Positions 12,210 through 24,395 of a stretch of DNA of 64,000 nucleotides are shown piece by piece. The DNA comes from Orientallactaga sibirica. Its lineage: Eukaryota > Chordata > Mammalia > Rodentia > Dipodidae. The DNA lies in assembly GCA_036365145.1 (NCBI GenBank), contig JAEOAD010000030.1, positions 10,130,001-10,194,000 of the forward strand. The letters are read 5' to 3'. Under the pieces are notes generated by a model. The model saw only the letters and a list, made by a program, of their open reading frames with translations. It was not told the DNA's origin and searched no databases. Positions within the stretch are counted from its first letter, which is position 1, and each line of letters begins with the position of its first letter. A program made the translations under genes and the position numbers.

Positions 12210-12437
12210 GAGCTGGAGAGGTGGCTTAGCAGTTAAGGTGTTTGCCTGCAAAGCCAAAGGACCTAGATTCGATTCTCCAGGACCCATGTAAGCCAGATGC
12301 ACAAGGGGCACATGCTTCTGGAGTTTGTCTACAGTAGCTAGAGGCCCTGTTGTGCCCATTCTCTCTCTGTCTGTCTCTCTTATCTCTCTTTCTCTCTCTC
12401 TCTCTCTCTGCTTGCAAATAAATAAATTAAATTTAAA
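12210..12437 (+). mobile_element. DIP-like (B2-superfamily) SINE
   Basis: The tRNA-like head has an A box (ggcttagcagttaagg) and a B box (gattcgattctcc). A unique body follows (agccagatgcacaaggggca, ctggagtttg), then a (TC)n tract and AAATAAATAAA, typical of T+ class SINEs with polyadenylation signals. Flanks are aaagaagtgatttcaa at 12194-12209 and 12438-12453, a perfect 16-bp duplication, so the copy is fairly young. Confidence 0.95.
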
Positions 12438-12893
12438 AAAGAAGTGATTTCAAATGAACTATGCAAGATTAAGTCAAAAGAAAAAGCTCATGATTTGCAC
12501 ATCTTTAAAACAACTACTGATGTATGTGCCAGACACAGTTGTGATTAGAGTCTGAGTCACAAATATTGCAAGACGAAGATAGCAGGCTTTGATTATAGTG
12601 TGAAATGTAAGGACTGTAACAAAAATAACCTGAAAATGCTAAAAAAAATAAATAAATAAAGACAGGTATTTTTGATTGGAGACGTTCACATTTAAGGTCA
12701 TGAGATATACAAACAAGGTACTTTTATTTTTCTTCAGGATCTGAAATCTTGGTATAATTCTTTAAAAATGAAAATATGAGAAAAGAAAAATAAAATTTTT
12801 TCTGCATAAGAACAAAATTAAAAAAATTTTTGACTTTTGCTTTAAACACTTTCACTTTTGGAAAGTTCATTCTTATCAAAGCTCAAAGAAGAC

Positions 12894-12975
12894 CTGGGGA
12901 TTAGCTCAGTGATAGAGCCCTCGCTTATCATGCACGAGGCCCTAGGTTAAATCCTTGGCACTGAAGAAAGGAGGT
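12894..12975 (+). mobile_element. ID SINE
   Basis: ggggattagctcagtgatag and gagccctcgcttatcatgca lead into gaggccctaggttaaatcct, matching the tRNA-Ala-derived ID element, with a short A/G-rich tail. It is flanked by the short repeat aaagaag. Confidence 0.85.
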
Positions 12976-12979
12976 TAAA

Positions 12980-14035
12980 GAAGTTTCAAGACAATACAAT
13001 CCATCTTAACCTCTGTGCAAAGTTGGAAAACAGCTGAGTTCATTACTGTATGTGAAAAAGAATCTCTTTGAAATATGCTCTCCCATTTTATTGAATTCTC
13101 TAGTGTCTTCTCAAAGAATGGTAGATGTTTGAAAGGAGAAATTTCTTATTTTGAGCACTTATGCTTCCATACATAAAATTCAGCCAACACCTCTGTCCTG
13201 AATCTCCACCTCTGATCTTCTGCCGTAGTAGTGTCTGGCCTCTTCACCTGCTAAGCTGAACTATTCTCTCCTCCCCAGGAACATTAGGTTGGCTGTGTTC
13301 CTCATCATACTAATGGTGACCAAAGTCTGGCAGAAATCAGGTTTCTGTCCCTAAATAGGGTGAGGATCCTCCTATCATATTTCCATGAATTTGCCTGGAA
13401 CAGTTCTCTTCATTGTATAGGAGAACTGCTTACATTGTCCAGCTGCCAGGCCTATGGCAAGAGTCATCAGAAAGTATGGAGAGTTTAATTCAGTGAAGAA
13501 CACAGCATAATTAGGTATTGGATTTAAGCAATGTCCAATCAAGATGGTCAGTTGGCCAATAGGTGATCTCTATCAAAAGAGGACCAGACACCAAATCAGT
13601 ACTGAATGAATGCTCAATGCCATGAATTGACAGGAAACAAGCAAAACCAAGTGCTTAGCTGTGTAAGTGAACAGTAATTACTTAAACCCTCCCCTCCTTT
13701 TTTGATAAGAAAAAAAAATCTTTAAAACTTTTTATTGCTTATTAATCAACAGAAATTTATTTCTCACAATTTATATGGCTGGAAAATCCATGATGAAGGC
13801 AAAACAAACTCATGGTCTGGTGAAGATGGTTGTCCATATAGACAGCCTTCTCATTCCAACCTCATACAGTAGAAAGGAGTAAGAGAGTTTCCTTGGGTCT
13901 TTTTTTATTTTTAAACAAATAATGCTAATCCTATTTATGAAGGCAGCTCTACTTCTTAATATCTTCTTCTTGCAGGTCAGGACTTTGAGAGGACATAAGC
14001 ATTCATGTGATAAAACTTTCAGTATTTAACTTGTC
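12980..14035. other. unique DNA and an ancient unclassified repeat
   Basis: 12980-13720 shows no named feature. 13730-14030 (acagaaatttatttctcaca, atggctggaaaatccatgat) resembles an ancient eutherian repeat that also occurs near 46010-46300. I do not assign a family name. Confidence 0.45.
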
Positions 14036-14039
14036 ATTA

Positions 14040-14042
14040 ATT

Positions 14043-14085
<43 letters not shown>

Positions 14086-14286
14086 TTTGCAAGCAGAGAG
14101 AGAGAGAGAGAGAAAAAAAAAAAGGCAGAGAGAAAATGGGCATGCCAGGGCTTCTAACCTAGCCACTGCAAATGAACTCCAGATGCATGTTCCCTTTGTG
14201 CATCTGGCTTACGTGGGTCTGGAGAATCGAATGGGGATCCTTTGGCTTCTCAGGCAAATGCCTTAACTGCTAAGCCATTTCTCCAT
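14040..14286 (-). mobile_element. DIP-like SINE with expanded (ATTT)n tail
   Basis: Reverse complement of the DIP SINE: aactgctaagccatttctcc, the body ctccagatgcatgttccctt, an (AG)n tract at 14095-14114 and a long run of ATTT units at 14041-14089. It is sense with respect to ENPP6, which is uncommon here. Confidence 0.93.
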
Positions 14287-14767
14287 TTCCATAATTATTG
14301 TTTTTAAGCATTCCACCATCTCACTGCGACATGACCTTTTCTAGTATTCCTAATGTCCAGGTAGGCATGACCAGAACAGTGTTTGGATTCACTATTTTTT
14401 TTTTATGAATGAGACAAGAAATTGCCCAATTCCTTGAGAGTTTTGAAGGGTTTCAACTTCAGAGAAAAAGAGGCACTGCTCCTATATTTTTGCTGATTTT
14501 ATTGTCCTTTGAGTTGGGAGGATTATGTGGAAACTTTGTACTGCATCTTCAAAGCAAAAATCTACAGATCATTTAGCCTATAATATTTTTGAATATAATA
14601 CATAGATAGAGCACTAATCATCATTACAACTATTGATGCATCCTATGTATTTTTAAAATAAATTCATTTTTGTCACATGGTTGGGTTTTTTTTTTTTCCC
14701 CACTGTGGGTACAGTGCTGGCCTGACTGAGTTCACTGCTTTGGGCAGAGCATAATTAAAGTAAAGCC

Positions 14768-14985
14768 AGGGGCTAAAGTTGTAGCTTAGTTAGTAGAATG
14801 TTTGCCTAGCATGCATGAAGATCTGGGTTTTTGATCCTTAGCACTTTACAAACTGGGCATGGAGATATATGTCTGCAAACCCAAATCTCAAGCAGTAGAG
14901 ACAGGAGGATCAGGAGTTTGAGGTCATCCTTGCCTACATAGCAAATTTGAGGCTATGCTGAGTTACATGAGACCCTGTCTGAAAT
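14768..14985 (+). mobile_element. B4 SINE (ID-B1 fusion)
   Basis: The first half is ID/tRNA-like (gtagcttagttagtagaatg, gcctagcatgcatgaagatc). It continues directly into a B1-like second half (aaactgggcatggagatata, caggagtttgaggtcatcct, catgagaccctgtctg). This composition is that of B4. It is diverged. Confidence 0.75.
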
Positions 14986-15489
14986 GAAAAGTGAGACCAG
15001 CCTTTCTAATCACAGGTGTTAACAACATCCCTGTGGCAATCTTCTTCCCTGTAGCCACAGCTTGAGATGTCTTAGTCAATGATCACTAGCAAGATGTACT
15101 TGAAGTAGATACTCCTGCTAGCTTAATGATTTGGGTACACCATGCTTCTTGGGTACTATTAGCATATATGAAGTGTGTTTGAAGACAACGTGCTTCAGGG
15201 GTGAATGAATGACCTAAATGAAAGGTACATTTTTGACATATTGATAGTTTTCTAGTTCAAGCAGTAGACACTGTTGGAAAAGGGACTTTGTTAAGTTAAA
15301 ATAGCAGCACCAGGTAGAATGAAAATTAGCAGAAATTCAAGAGTTATCAGTGGCCTCCTGGGCCACATTTGGAGGCCAACAGGCCAAAGTTTGAGAGTTC
15401 TATCACTGTCATTCTGGAGACAGCACAACCCACTGAATGCCTTTGAGTTTCAATCTCCCTATGTGCAATGTTGCTTTTCCTTTTTTCCC

Positions 15490-15567
15490 TTTTTATAAAG
15501 TGCTAAGGGGAACCCAGGGCCTTGCACACACTAGGCAATTACTCTTCCATTAAGGTCCAGTACCAAT
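15490..15567 (-). mobile_element. ID-like SINE fragment
   Basis: gaacccagggccttgcacac and aggcaattactcttccatta read as the reverse complement of an ID element. The copy is truncated. Confidence 0.6.
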
Positions 15568-15568
15568 T

Positions 15569-15945
15569 TGTGGTAGTTTGAATGTATGTCCCCCAGTAGA
15601 CTTGGGTGTTGGATTTCCAGCTGCCTGGCTGGAGAAGGTGTCACTTTAGGTAGATCCTGGAGTCCAGCCCTAAGGTGTCACTGGGGGAAGATCTGAATTC
15701 TAGCTCAAAGGTATGCAGAGTGGGAGTTCTGCCTGGGTTCCTGCTTTTTTTGCTGCTGATTTTGTGCTTGCTTGTAGTGCTGGCTGTTTGGTGGAATCTC
15801 ACTGCTTGGATTTATGAATGGGCACCAGCTTCTCCTGCCATTGATGGAACTTCTCCTTGGATCTGTAAGATGAAATAAACTCTTCCTTCTATAAGCTGTA
15901 CCTGGTTTGGATGTTCCTCCCTGCAACGTGAAGCTGATTATAACA
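15569..15945 (+). mobile_element. MaLR-type LTR
   Basis: Starts tgtggtagtttgaatgtatg and ends in gattataaca. It has the family polyadenylation segment tgaaataaactcttccttct at about 15871. No clear target duplication is seen. It resembles the LTRs at 50695 and 63206 but is more diverged. Confidence 0.75.
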
Positions 15946-16117
15946 CAGCTGCATTTCCCTTTTGAAAAATGTCAATCATTGTAGGTTTTGGCAAGGTTAA
16001 ATGATTAGGTACCTAGAGCCTTTGATGAATGGTACACTAGTTGATATTTCCCTTAAATTACAATCCTATTGAACAGTGTGCACTTTTTAGGAAGTGATAG
16101 GAGCGGTTTTACATACA

Positions 16118-16296
16118 CACACACACATAAATGTATTATATATATATATATATTATATATAAATTTATTTGAGTGAGATAGTGAGAGAGATAGAGAGAGA
16201 ATATACAATGGCTATGCCAGGACCTCCTGCCATTGCAAATGAATTCCAGAATCATGTGCCCCTTTGTGCATTTGTGCCATCTCTCTAGCCTCAAGG
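16118..16296 (-). mobile_element. DIP-like SINE, truncated, with (AC)n/(AT)n
   Basis: A (CA)n and (TA)n stretch at 16115-16158 leads into the reverse complement of a DIP SINE (atttatttgagtgagatagt, ccattgcaaatgaattccag, cctttgtgcat). The copy skips most of the tRNA head and ends at ccatctctctagcct. Confidence 0.8.
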
Positions 16297-16299
16297 TAG

Positions 16300-17337
16300 C
16301 ATATTTTTTACATGGTATTTTATAGCCCATCTTCTAAGGCAAACTTTCAATTCCACTTAAAGATAAAACAAGCATTATTACATATCTGCTTGACTTAGGA
16401 AAAAGCAGGGAAGTTAGAAGGATTGCAAGAGATACAGGCTAGATTCTGAAGCTGATTACCCTCTCTGCATAACTGAGCAATCACCCAGCTTGGGCTTCAG
16501 AAATGCCTGGCCAGTCACTGCCCTCTGCTGGTGGCTAACACAATCTCCACCACTCTCCACTTCAGCAAGATGTTGAGCATGGCCAGATTTTTCATCTCCT
16601 GTACTGAAGGCTCCTAAGGAGAAAGACTATTCTTAGAGCTGCTTGGGATACTCTAGATCTAAGAACACAGACACAAGTGGGTCCTAGTGGCCACATATAC
16701 CCTATACACATATACACTACAGCCAACTGCACTGCTGCTGCTGGGAAACAGGATCCATGACTTCACCTGGATCGCACTTATTCTGACACTGATGTCATCT
16801 TTGCACATCTTCATTCTCTGACCATCACCACAATTCTTTTTGCTTTCACTCTCATTTCCAGGACTTGTGCTTCTTATTTGCTCTTTCATTATCCTGGATT
16901 CTAGTCCTTCTCTCCTTCCTTGTCTTTGTGAGTTTTTTGGCCAAGGTCAGTGCTTTTATTTTAAACCCAGTTTGTAATGATTGCCATAGTGGACATTCAG
17001 GCACCCTTCTTTTCTCAAAGCAGGTCCTCTTCTTGGGAAATTCTTTTTCTTTCTCCACCTGAGGTATATTTAGGAACTTATAGGACCTGATATTTTTTTC
17101 TGGCTATGGTTAGATGAAAAGTGTAGTCATCTATTGCCAAAAGGTCCAAGAATGGTCCCCTACCTCTGGCAACAGTGACAATTGCTTTCAGATCCTGGCT
17201 GGTGGGTCAGACCCCTGCCTGTGCATTCCTCATCATGTAAAACTCAACTCCTCTTGATAGTTAGGTTAGGAAGAAACATCCCCAGTATAGATACGCTTTC
17301 TGGAAAGCGTAGCTAGGCTGCATGGAGGAAGGACATA
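16300..17337. other. unique intronic DNA
   Basis: No gene or repeat I can name. Short open frames here lack any family signature. Confidence 0.55.
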
Positions 17338-17342
17338 GGAGG

Positions 17343-17725
17343 TGTAGCAGACAGCTTCAGGTTCGCTGAGATGAACTTCCAGATCAGACACAGTTATGGA
17401 GGAAGGGATATTATTGAAGCTTACAGATCCAGGGGAAGTTCCATAATGGCAGGAGAAGGGGCCTGCTCTCACAGGACCAGACAAGAGAGAGAAATATCCA
17501 ACCAGGCACACAACACACAGAGCAAAACTACAGCCAAAAAGCAACACCACACTTCAGGAACTCCTGCTAGGCACACTTTGCATATCTTTACAATGGAATC
17601 TCAAACCCACCACCACACCTTAATATCCACCCAGTGACATTGCCTCTAGCAAGGTGATTGCAGATGCAAACTATAAACTAATAAAACACTGAATATATTG
17701 AGGGCCATATATTCAAACTACCACA
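17343..17725 (-). mobile_element. MaLR solo LTR with perfect 5-bp target duplication
   Basis: On the plus strand it runs tgtagcagacagcttcaggt ... ctaccaca, the reverse complement of the TG...CA LTR seen at 50695. Flanking ggagg is present at 17338-17342 and 17726-17730. It contains the LTR polyadenylation segment (antisense of caataatatcccttcctcc). It is in the same orientation as ENPP6. Confidence 0.9.
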
Positions 17726-17924
17726 GGAGGGAACAGCAGAGATAGGAAGTAGAGAGGGAGTCTTGGCAGGATGAATTCCTCAGTTCTGTTCATCCTTAGC
17801 TTCCAACTCCATCCCATGCTTCTGTGGGCAAGAGCCACCAGGACATTCTCTTGTGCCAAAGTAGCAGGTGGTAGAGTTGTGCTGCTTATATATCCTTTAT
17901 AGTGTGAACCTTGAATATTCCCCA

Positions 17925-18172
17925 CAGGCTCATATTTTGAGCATTTGGTCCCCAGCATGGGGTACTAGTTTGAAGACAGTTGAGTTTCTAAGGATGGGAC
18001 CTGGTTGGTAGGAGGTTGCTGGGCAGGCTTTTGATCTGCTACATGCTCACACGTCTGTGCTTTCCCCACCATGATGGACTGATATGCTTCTTACACTGTG
18101 AGACCAAATAAACCTTCCCTCCCTTAAGTTGTTTCTGTTAGGTATTTGGTAACTGTGACAAGAAAAATCCCA
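17925..18172 (+). mobile_element. older MaLR LTR, 3' part
   Basis: gagcatttggtccccagcat, ctaaggatgggacctggttg and gagaccaaataaaccttccc are typical of the 3' half of MLT/ORR1-like LTRs, including the AATAAA signal. Confidence 0.6.
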
Positions 18173-19579
18173 AAGACACTTCCCTTACCTTTTTTTCCTG
18201 AGCTCACCTACCTCCAGGGAACACTATGCCTAGATGACCATGTACCGTCCTCTTCCTTCTGAGTGCCAAGCCTGGACTGGACCATGGCTGCTAAAGGGCC
18301 AGTTAGAACCACTGGAGACAAAGGTTCTGGCCCAAATTTAGGCAGGCTGGCATTGCTCCTTCTCCAAAGCCAACTTTTCCAGGAAAATCTCATCTCACAC
18401 ATTAATAATGTTAACAACATAAGTTCACTTCTCCCAAAAAGCTTTAAAAACATCCATAAGGAGCATTTTCAACTGTATACAAACAGAATGATAAATAATT
18501 TTAAAGAAACAGCATTTGGCTTTGGTTTTGTATGTTTTTCTTAAATTCTGAGCATATCTTAAGCTATAAATATATCTGTGCCTATCGCCAATACTGAAGT
18601 ATTTGCAGGGGGGGCTGTGGGGTGACACACTAGTATCATATCCAATAAGGTGAACCACAACTCTTTAATATCATATAAAGCATTCTTGTTCAGTTTTTAG
18701 TGAGTCTGATAAAAATGCTTCTGGACAGTTGTGTTCTTTGAATTTGCATACAAACTAAACCTCCATGCTGCATTTGCTTATGTCCCTTAGTTTCATTTAA
18801 CCTATACTGGATTTCCCCCATGTTGACTACGTATTATTTATTCACCATTTACTTATTGAGGAAACAGGGATATTTGTCTTGAAAATGTCTTGTGCTCTAG
18901 GATTGGCTGCTTATCTCCTTGTGATGTCATTAGCAAGTGCCTTATTCTCACTGTTGCACTACTTCAATCTGTGGGTCTAAGTAGGTAGATGTAGGTTTGA
19001 GCTCTTCAGACAAGAATCCATTGTAGGCAATTCTGCATATGAATTCTTGCATCATTTTGTGAGAAGCATAAAATTCACTGAGATGAGTGTGTTCCGATGA
19101 TGTCAGTGCAATCCATCTGAGATACATTCAGCCTTCACCTCATGGTTTTAGCAACCACTGATGATCATAACCTACATTAGATAGTTCTATAGGAGATGCA
19201 AACCTCCACTGCTTCCTAGGTGAAACTCTTCTCCAGAAACAGGGAGTTCTTTGGAGGGATTTCTGTTTGGTCTGCATATCCCTTACACTTAAGTGAGTGT
19301 GTATGTCAGTGGTCTTCTGTGTAATTGACAAGCTCAGACCTTAAGTGGCAAAAGACACAGCAATAATCATTTAGTCATGTCACAATTCTGTGTTGTGGAC
19401 AGAGATTGGAAGGTGATGCTTTTCCCTACTGAATTTGGCATCAACAAGGGAAGCCCAAAGACTAAAAGGTGAATGAGGACTGGAAGTATATATGGACCAT
19501 TGATTTGGCTGCTGGCAGGGACCCTAAGTGGTGATGAGGTGTTACTCCTACATGTGACCTCTCCACATGGCTACCTACC
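18173..19579. other. unique intronic DNA
   Basis: No gene, RNA or repeat recognised. Confidence 0.5.
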
Positions 19580-19810
19580 TCCTTGTGGCATAGTGGTTGA
19601 TTCCAAGGAGAATTTGGCACCCTGTTGTCCTGCTGCTGTTGTCCACCTGATGTTGGCCAGAAGGTGATGTCCACCCTCTGGTCATGCCATTGTTTTCCCC
19701 TGCCATCATGGAGCTTCCCCTTAAGTCTGTAAACCAAAGTAAACCCTTTCTTCCACAAGCTGCTCTTGGTCAGGTGTTTACTGACAGCCATGCAAACCTG
19801 ACTGCAACCA
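19580..19810 (+). mobile_element. MaLR LTR, 3' half
   Basis: tgttggccagaaggtgatgt, catcatggagcttcccctta and ctgctcttggtcaggtgttt are shared almost word for word with the LTR at 5648-5995. The 5' half is degraded. Confidence 0.7.
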
Positions 19811-20103
19811 TGATCCACCCAGAAATGGCACTTATTGAGTTGACTCTGGGGATTCTCTTACCTCTGAAGAGATGAGATGGGCTCAGACTCCAATGAGAAA
19901 TTAACTGAGTTAAAAGTCAGGATAAATTAGGCAGGAAGGTGAAAGATCTAAAAACTAAGCTCTACTGAATACTGAAAGCAGAGCCTTTCAGAAGATGCTA
20001 TATTTGGGGGGAAATACAGGGTACTAAGCAAATCACTGATCACCTCCAAAGTAATAGATGGTATGTTAATGCATTAACTCAAGGTCAAGATAAGGAAACA
20101 GGT

Positions 20104-20262
20104 GGAGCCAGACACAGTCATGCACACCTTTATTGCCAGCTCTCAGGAGGCTGAGGTACCAAGGTAGGAGGATCACTGGGAATTCAAGGTCAGCCTGAGT
20201 CTACATAGTGAATTCCAAGTTAGCCTGGGTTAGAATGAAACGCTACTATGAAAAACCAAAAC
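20104..20262 (+). mobile_element. B1 SINE, diverged
   Basis: gtggagccagacacagtcat ... aattcaaggtcagcctgagt, tacatagtgaattccaagtt and a short A-rich tail. Antisense to ENPP6. Confidence 0.85.
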
Positions 20263-20289
20263 AAAGGAAACTGGTGGAATTCTATGTGT

Positions 20290-20508
20290 CTGTGTGTGGA
20301 ACAATGTCTTAGTGATTAAGGCACTTGTCTGTGAAGTCTATGGACTCAGGTTCAATTCTCTAGTACTCACATAAGCCAGATGCACAAGGTGGTGCATGCA
20401 TCTGGAGTTTGTTTGCAATGGCTAGAGGCCCTGGTACACCCATTCTCTCTCTCTGTCTCTCTCTCTCTCTCTCTCTCCTGCTTTCTCTCTCAAGTAAATA
20501 AAAAAAAT
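20290..20508 (+). mobile_element. DIP-like SINE
   Basis: gtcttagtgattaaggcact, caggttcaattctctagtac, agccagatgcacaaggtggt, a (TC)n tract and AAATAAAAAAA tail. The first bases of the head are diverged. Confidence 0.9.
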
Positions 20509-20944
20509 AACATGTAATTATCAATGATAAACATATAAGAAGAGCTGAGAGGTTTCCAGAATGACCTTATTAAATGCTAATAATACCCTTATATAGTGAC
20601 TATTTCACATGTTGAATGAAGTAAGCACTTTAAGTTTCCCTGTCATTAACTAGTAAGCCAGCAATGGAAATTATTTATTATTTATTTAATTTCAAGCCCA
20701 GTTCCAATTTATTTAATTTAAAGGAAATGTAATGAATGTATTTTCTGATTCTGCTTACATAAATGAATCTTGCTTCTCTGGGTAGTCATGCTGGTGAGGT
20801 CTATAGAAGCATCTGTAGAGCTGAATGAACCTTTTTCAACATGACTAAAGGAAGTTTAATAATGAGCCATTAGTAAAATGTCAAAGCAAAAGTGAATAAG
20901 ATAAGAACATCATCTCTGATGCCCAGGCCTTGAAGGTAGTCACA

Positions 20945-21110
20945 ACACAGGAGACACATATTCCACTGGAGGAATCTGGGCCCTGATCTTGTGAGACTTT
21001 TTTTCAACTATAACCTCTCGAGGCTCAGTTTTCTCATCGCTAAAGTCAGAATAAAAGATTCTCAACTCTTCCCAATCATTTTTGAAACCCAAAGGATAAA
21101 TCAGTTAATG
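20945..21110 (+). repeat. MIR-like fragment
   Basis: ctcgaggctcagttttctca and catcgctaaagtcagaataa resemble the MIR 3' half. Weak similarity. Confidence 0.4.
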
Positions 21111-21189
21111 CACATAAGAATATTTGATCTTCATGGAAACATAGGACAATAATTGCTTGCACTAAAATTGGCATACAAAGCAATGGATT

Positions 21190-21560
21190 TCTTCATGTCA
21201 TTTTCATACACATACATACATACCTATTGTTCTTATTGATCCTTCTCCACTCCCCTCTCCTATTTCGCTGTTCCCCTCCTGACATTCTCTTCCTCCCCAC
21301 CCTATAGCTCCCCTTCTGCTAGCATGTCTATTATTTACCTCACCTTAAGTCCCCTTTCCCTATCTCATGGTCCCCTTTCTAGTTTCATTACCTATACCTC
21401 CCACATCCCTATACAAAATATACATAAATAAAAATTAAAATATGAAGGAATATATGCAACATTTGTCTTTATGAGTCTGGCTTATTTCACATATTGATTT
21501 CCAGTTGCATCCATTTTCCTGCATTCAGGTACTATTTGTACATCATATTTGTATTTACTA
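21190..21560 (-). mobile_element. L1 3' end fragment
   Basis: C/T-rich stretch (reverse of the L1 polypurine 3' UTR), then catttgtctttatgagtctg and gatttccagttgcatccatt, which is reverse-complement L1 ORF2 C-terminal coding sequence. The order fits a minus-strand element. Confidence 0.65.
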
Positions 21561-21708
21561 TTTTGAGTAATTTAGACTTTCTATTAATACTAAACCAGAC
21601 TCTCAGGCTAATGGAATAGAATCAGAATATTTGCTTGGATTAGGCAGATATTGACTATGTAGGTATGTAAATAGCTTTTCATTTAAGTTTTCAGCTGTTA
21701 TAGGTATA

Positions 21709-21795
21709 GTGGTTCACACATGTAATCCTAGCATTTAAAGTGCCAAGGCAGGAAGATTGTGACTTTGAGGCCATTCTGGGTGACATAGTGAGACT
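21709..21795 (+). mobile_element. old B1-like SINE fragment
   Basis: ggttcacacatgtaatccta, gcaggaagattgtgactttg and gacatagtgagacta follow the B1 order but are strongly diverged. Confidence 0.6.
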
Positions 21796-21995
21796 AGCTC
21801 ATTCTCCCCTTCCCCAATTTACAGGTGAAATAGAGTTAGTGGAATAGATTAAATGTGAATACTGTAAGTATACTTTCTTTACCATTAATGGACATGTTAG
21901 GAACATTGATGTAGAAACTGGCAGCTTAGCTACTCTGAGGGACCTGAGGGACTTTCTCTTTATGATAAAACTTAATAGTGAATAAAACATACAGA

Positions 21996-22172
21996 GGGGC
22001 TGGATAGATTATTCAGTGGTCAAGGCATATGTCTGCAAAGCCTAAGAACCCTGGTTTGATGCCCCAGTACCCATGTAAGCCAGATTCACAAGGTGGCACA
22101 TCCATCTGGAGTTTGTTCACAGTGGCTAAAGGCCCTGGTATGCACCTTCTCTCTCTCTCTCTCTCTCTCTGC

Positions 22173-22207
<35 letters not shown>

Positions 22208-22225
22208 AATAAGTAAAAAAAAATT
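21996..22225 (+). mobile_element. DIP-like SINE
   Basis: gggctggatagattattcag, agccagattcacaaggtggc, a (CT)n tract at 22149-22206 and an A-rich tail. The repeated flank is approximately acatacagag / atatacagag. Confidence 0.92.
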
Positions 22226-23270
22226 AAAAATATACAGAGAAAGAAAGGAAGGGAGAGGAGGGAGAGATTTTTTTAAGTAGGTAAATTTGCAAATGGTCCT
22301 ATACCAGTACTCTTGAAAAAGCAAATGAATATTCTCTCTCAAGGAGCGTTCCAGTTAATATACTTAGATTTCCTACAGACAAATCTCAAATATGAGCTTT
22401 AAAAGTTACCAATCACGTGGAGAAATAAGTCTTGCAGCACAAGTGGCTATTTTTCAATCAATGTCTCATTGTTTATCTAGAGTGAATGACTTGCTGGGAA
22501 GCAACTACCTAGTCAAACATCCTCAAGTTACCTTTGCTGCAGTCTTGAACTGTACACTGGCCAGTGGAAATAAAGGCAGAAATAATGTCCAAGCTTGTCA
22601 TACAAAATTCTCCCATATGAACCACGCCCACCAAGCCATATTCTATATTCTTTTCCTTGTCTACTAGTAGGATGCTAGTTCTCAGGGTGATTGTAGGACT
22701 CTCTTGTACATGATAAGCTATTATCAGCCACAGTCCCTGCACTACATGGAGTAAAGTCCCACCTGTCAACTAGCTTGACACTATGGCAGTGAGAAAAATC
22801 TGCGTTAAACCACTGATATTTTAGAGCGTGGGTATATAGCTGTAAATTTTACCTTCACTGATCCTGTCATTTAAGAGTCAGCAGAAACAACAAAATATAC
22901 ACAGCACCAAGAGCTTTAGAATTTTGAATAACAGAACAGAGAATAAGCTCTATGATATATGCTCTAAAAATAAAAGAAGCAAAATTATTAAGGAACAAAA
23001 TGTGATCACAAGTAACCAGACAGAATTGAGAAACTGAATTTTGGACATTAATATATGATCATTTTGTCAAACATATTATGATAAGGTAAATAACAGAATA
23101 AGCCTAACTGAGAAGAGAAGTAGAAGGCATGATTTTAAAAGTGACCTACAATTCAGAATATAAATACATTTAAAATTTGTAGTAGGTTGAAAGGTGGTTT
23201 CAGGATAAATATATCTACCAAGAACTTGTAGATGTTACCTAATTTGGACAAAGTACATGTAATTGAGTGA
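22226..23270. other. unique intronic DNA
   Basis: A short purine-rich tract at 22240-22268 is followed by sequence with no recognised feature. Confidence 0.5.
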
Positions 23271-23274
23271 AAGA

Positions 23275-23626
23275 TCTCAAAGAAGAACTACCAAAGGACC
23301 CAGTTATACCAGTCCTGGGTATCTACCAAAAGGAATCTAAGTCCTGCCACATAGATATTTGTATACCCATGTTTATTGCTGCACTTTTCATAATAGCCAG
23401 GAAATGAAAGCAGCCTGGAAGTACATCAACAGATGAGTAGATGAAGAAAATGCGGCACCATATATACAGGGGAATTTTATGCAGCCATCAAGAAAAATGG
23501 AATCATGTCATTTGCAGGAAAATGGATAGAACTGGAAATTATTATGTTACAAAAAGTAACTCCAACTCAGAAAGAGAAGTACTACATGTTTCTCCCATAT
23601 GTGGGATATATATAGATATATATCCA

Positions 23627-23659
<33 letters not shown>

Positions 23660-23790
23660 GTATTGATATCTATATCTATCTGTGTGTGTGTGAAGGGGGG
23701 ATGTAGATCATGCAATTAGAAAGGGAATCATTAGAAGGTAGAAAGAGATCTTAAAGTGAGGAGGGGAAAAAAAGAAGTTTACATACATAC
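23275..23790 (+). mobile_element. L1 ORF2 C-terminal fragment with (TATC)n
   Basis: ccaaaggacccagttatacc, ccatgtttattgctgcactt, gtacatcaacagatgagtag and ctcccatatgtgggat follow the order of the last 400 bp of L1 ORF2. A (TATC)n microsatellite (23618-23660) and a purine-rich 3' UTR follow. An open frame here (23441-23719) is a remnant of the degraded ORF2. Confidence 0.8.
23618..23660. repeat. (TATC)n microsatellite
   Basis: About ten tandem TATC units between two short AT-rich stretches. Likely polymorphic. Confidence 0.9.
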
Positions 23791-24002
23791 AGCATTTTCC
23801 TCTGATGTTCCCTGTGTGTGATACTTTTGATTCTGAGGTATCTACATGGCCACCTTCCTTCCCTCAGACTCTGCTCAAAGTTTATCTAATCAGAAAATGC
23901 ACTTCCACATCACACTATATTGGACAACACTAAGATCACTCTTGGTAGCCTTGATCTTCTCTAACTTTTCTATAGATAATATTACCACCTGATATAGGTG
24001 GG

Positions 24003-24126
24003 TATTTTTTGGAACAGGGTCTCACTCTAACCCAGGCTGACCTGGAACTCCACTCTGTGGCCCAGGTTGGCTTCCTGTATCAGCTTTCCAAATGTTGGGA
24101 TTAAGGGTGTATGCCACCATGCCTAG
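24003..24126 (-). mobile_element. B1 SINE, diverged
   Basis: ggaacagggtctcactctaa, ccaggctgacctggaactcc, tgttgggattaagggtgtat and gccaccatgcct read as an antisense B1 copy. Confidence 0.85.
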
Positions 24127-24179
24127 AAAACATTATATTTTTTATGGGTCTCTAGTATTTCATAAAAATGTAAGTTTTG

Positions 24180-24395
24180 GGCTGGAGGGATAGCTTAGCA
24201 GTTAAGGCATTTGCCTGCAAAGCCAAAGTACCCAGGTTCCATTTTCCAGGACCCACATTAGCCAGAAGCACAAGGGGGCTCATATGTCTGGAGTTCATTT
24301 GCAGTAGCTGGAATGCCCATTCTCTCCCTTTCTCCCTCTCTTTCTCTCTGTTAAATAAATAAAAAATATTTTTTAAAAAAATAAGAAAAAAAGAA
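24180..24395 (+). mobile_element. DIP-like SINE
   Basis: gctggagggatagcttagca, ctgcaaagccaaagtaccca, a pyrimidine tract and TTAAATAAATAAAAAA tail. Part of the body (about ten bases around gcagtagctggaatgccc) is shortened. Confidence 0.92.

Noticed and set aside
12210..12437. tRNA-like heads of the DIP, B3 and ID repeats as tRNA genes
   Set aside because: They have A and B boxes but no cloverleaf-length gene; they are the heads of dispersed SINEs with tails and target duplications.
22029..22280. Ser/Leu-repeat proteins from frames over CT tracts (also at 25549, 34662, 57920)
   Set aside because: They are translations of (TC)n or (GATA)n microsatellites within SINEs.
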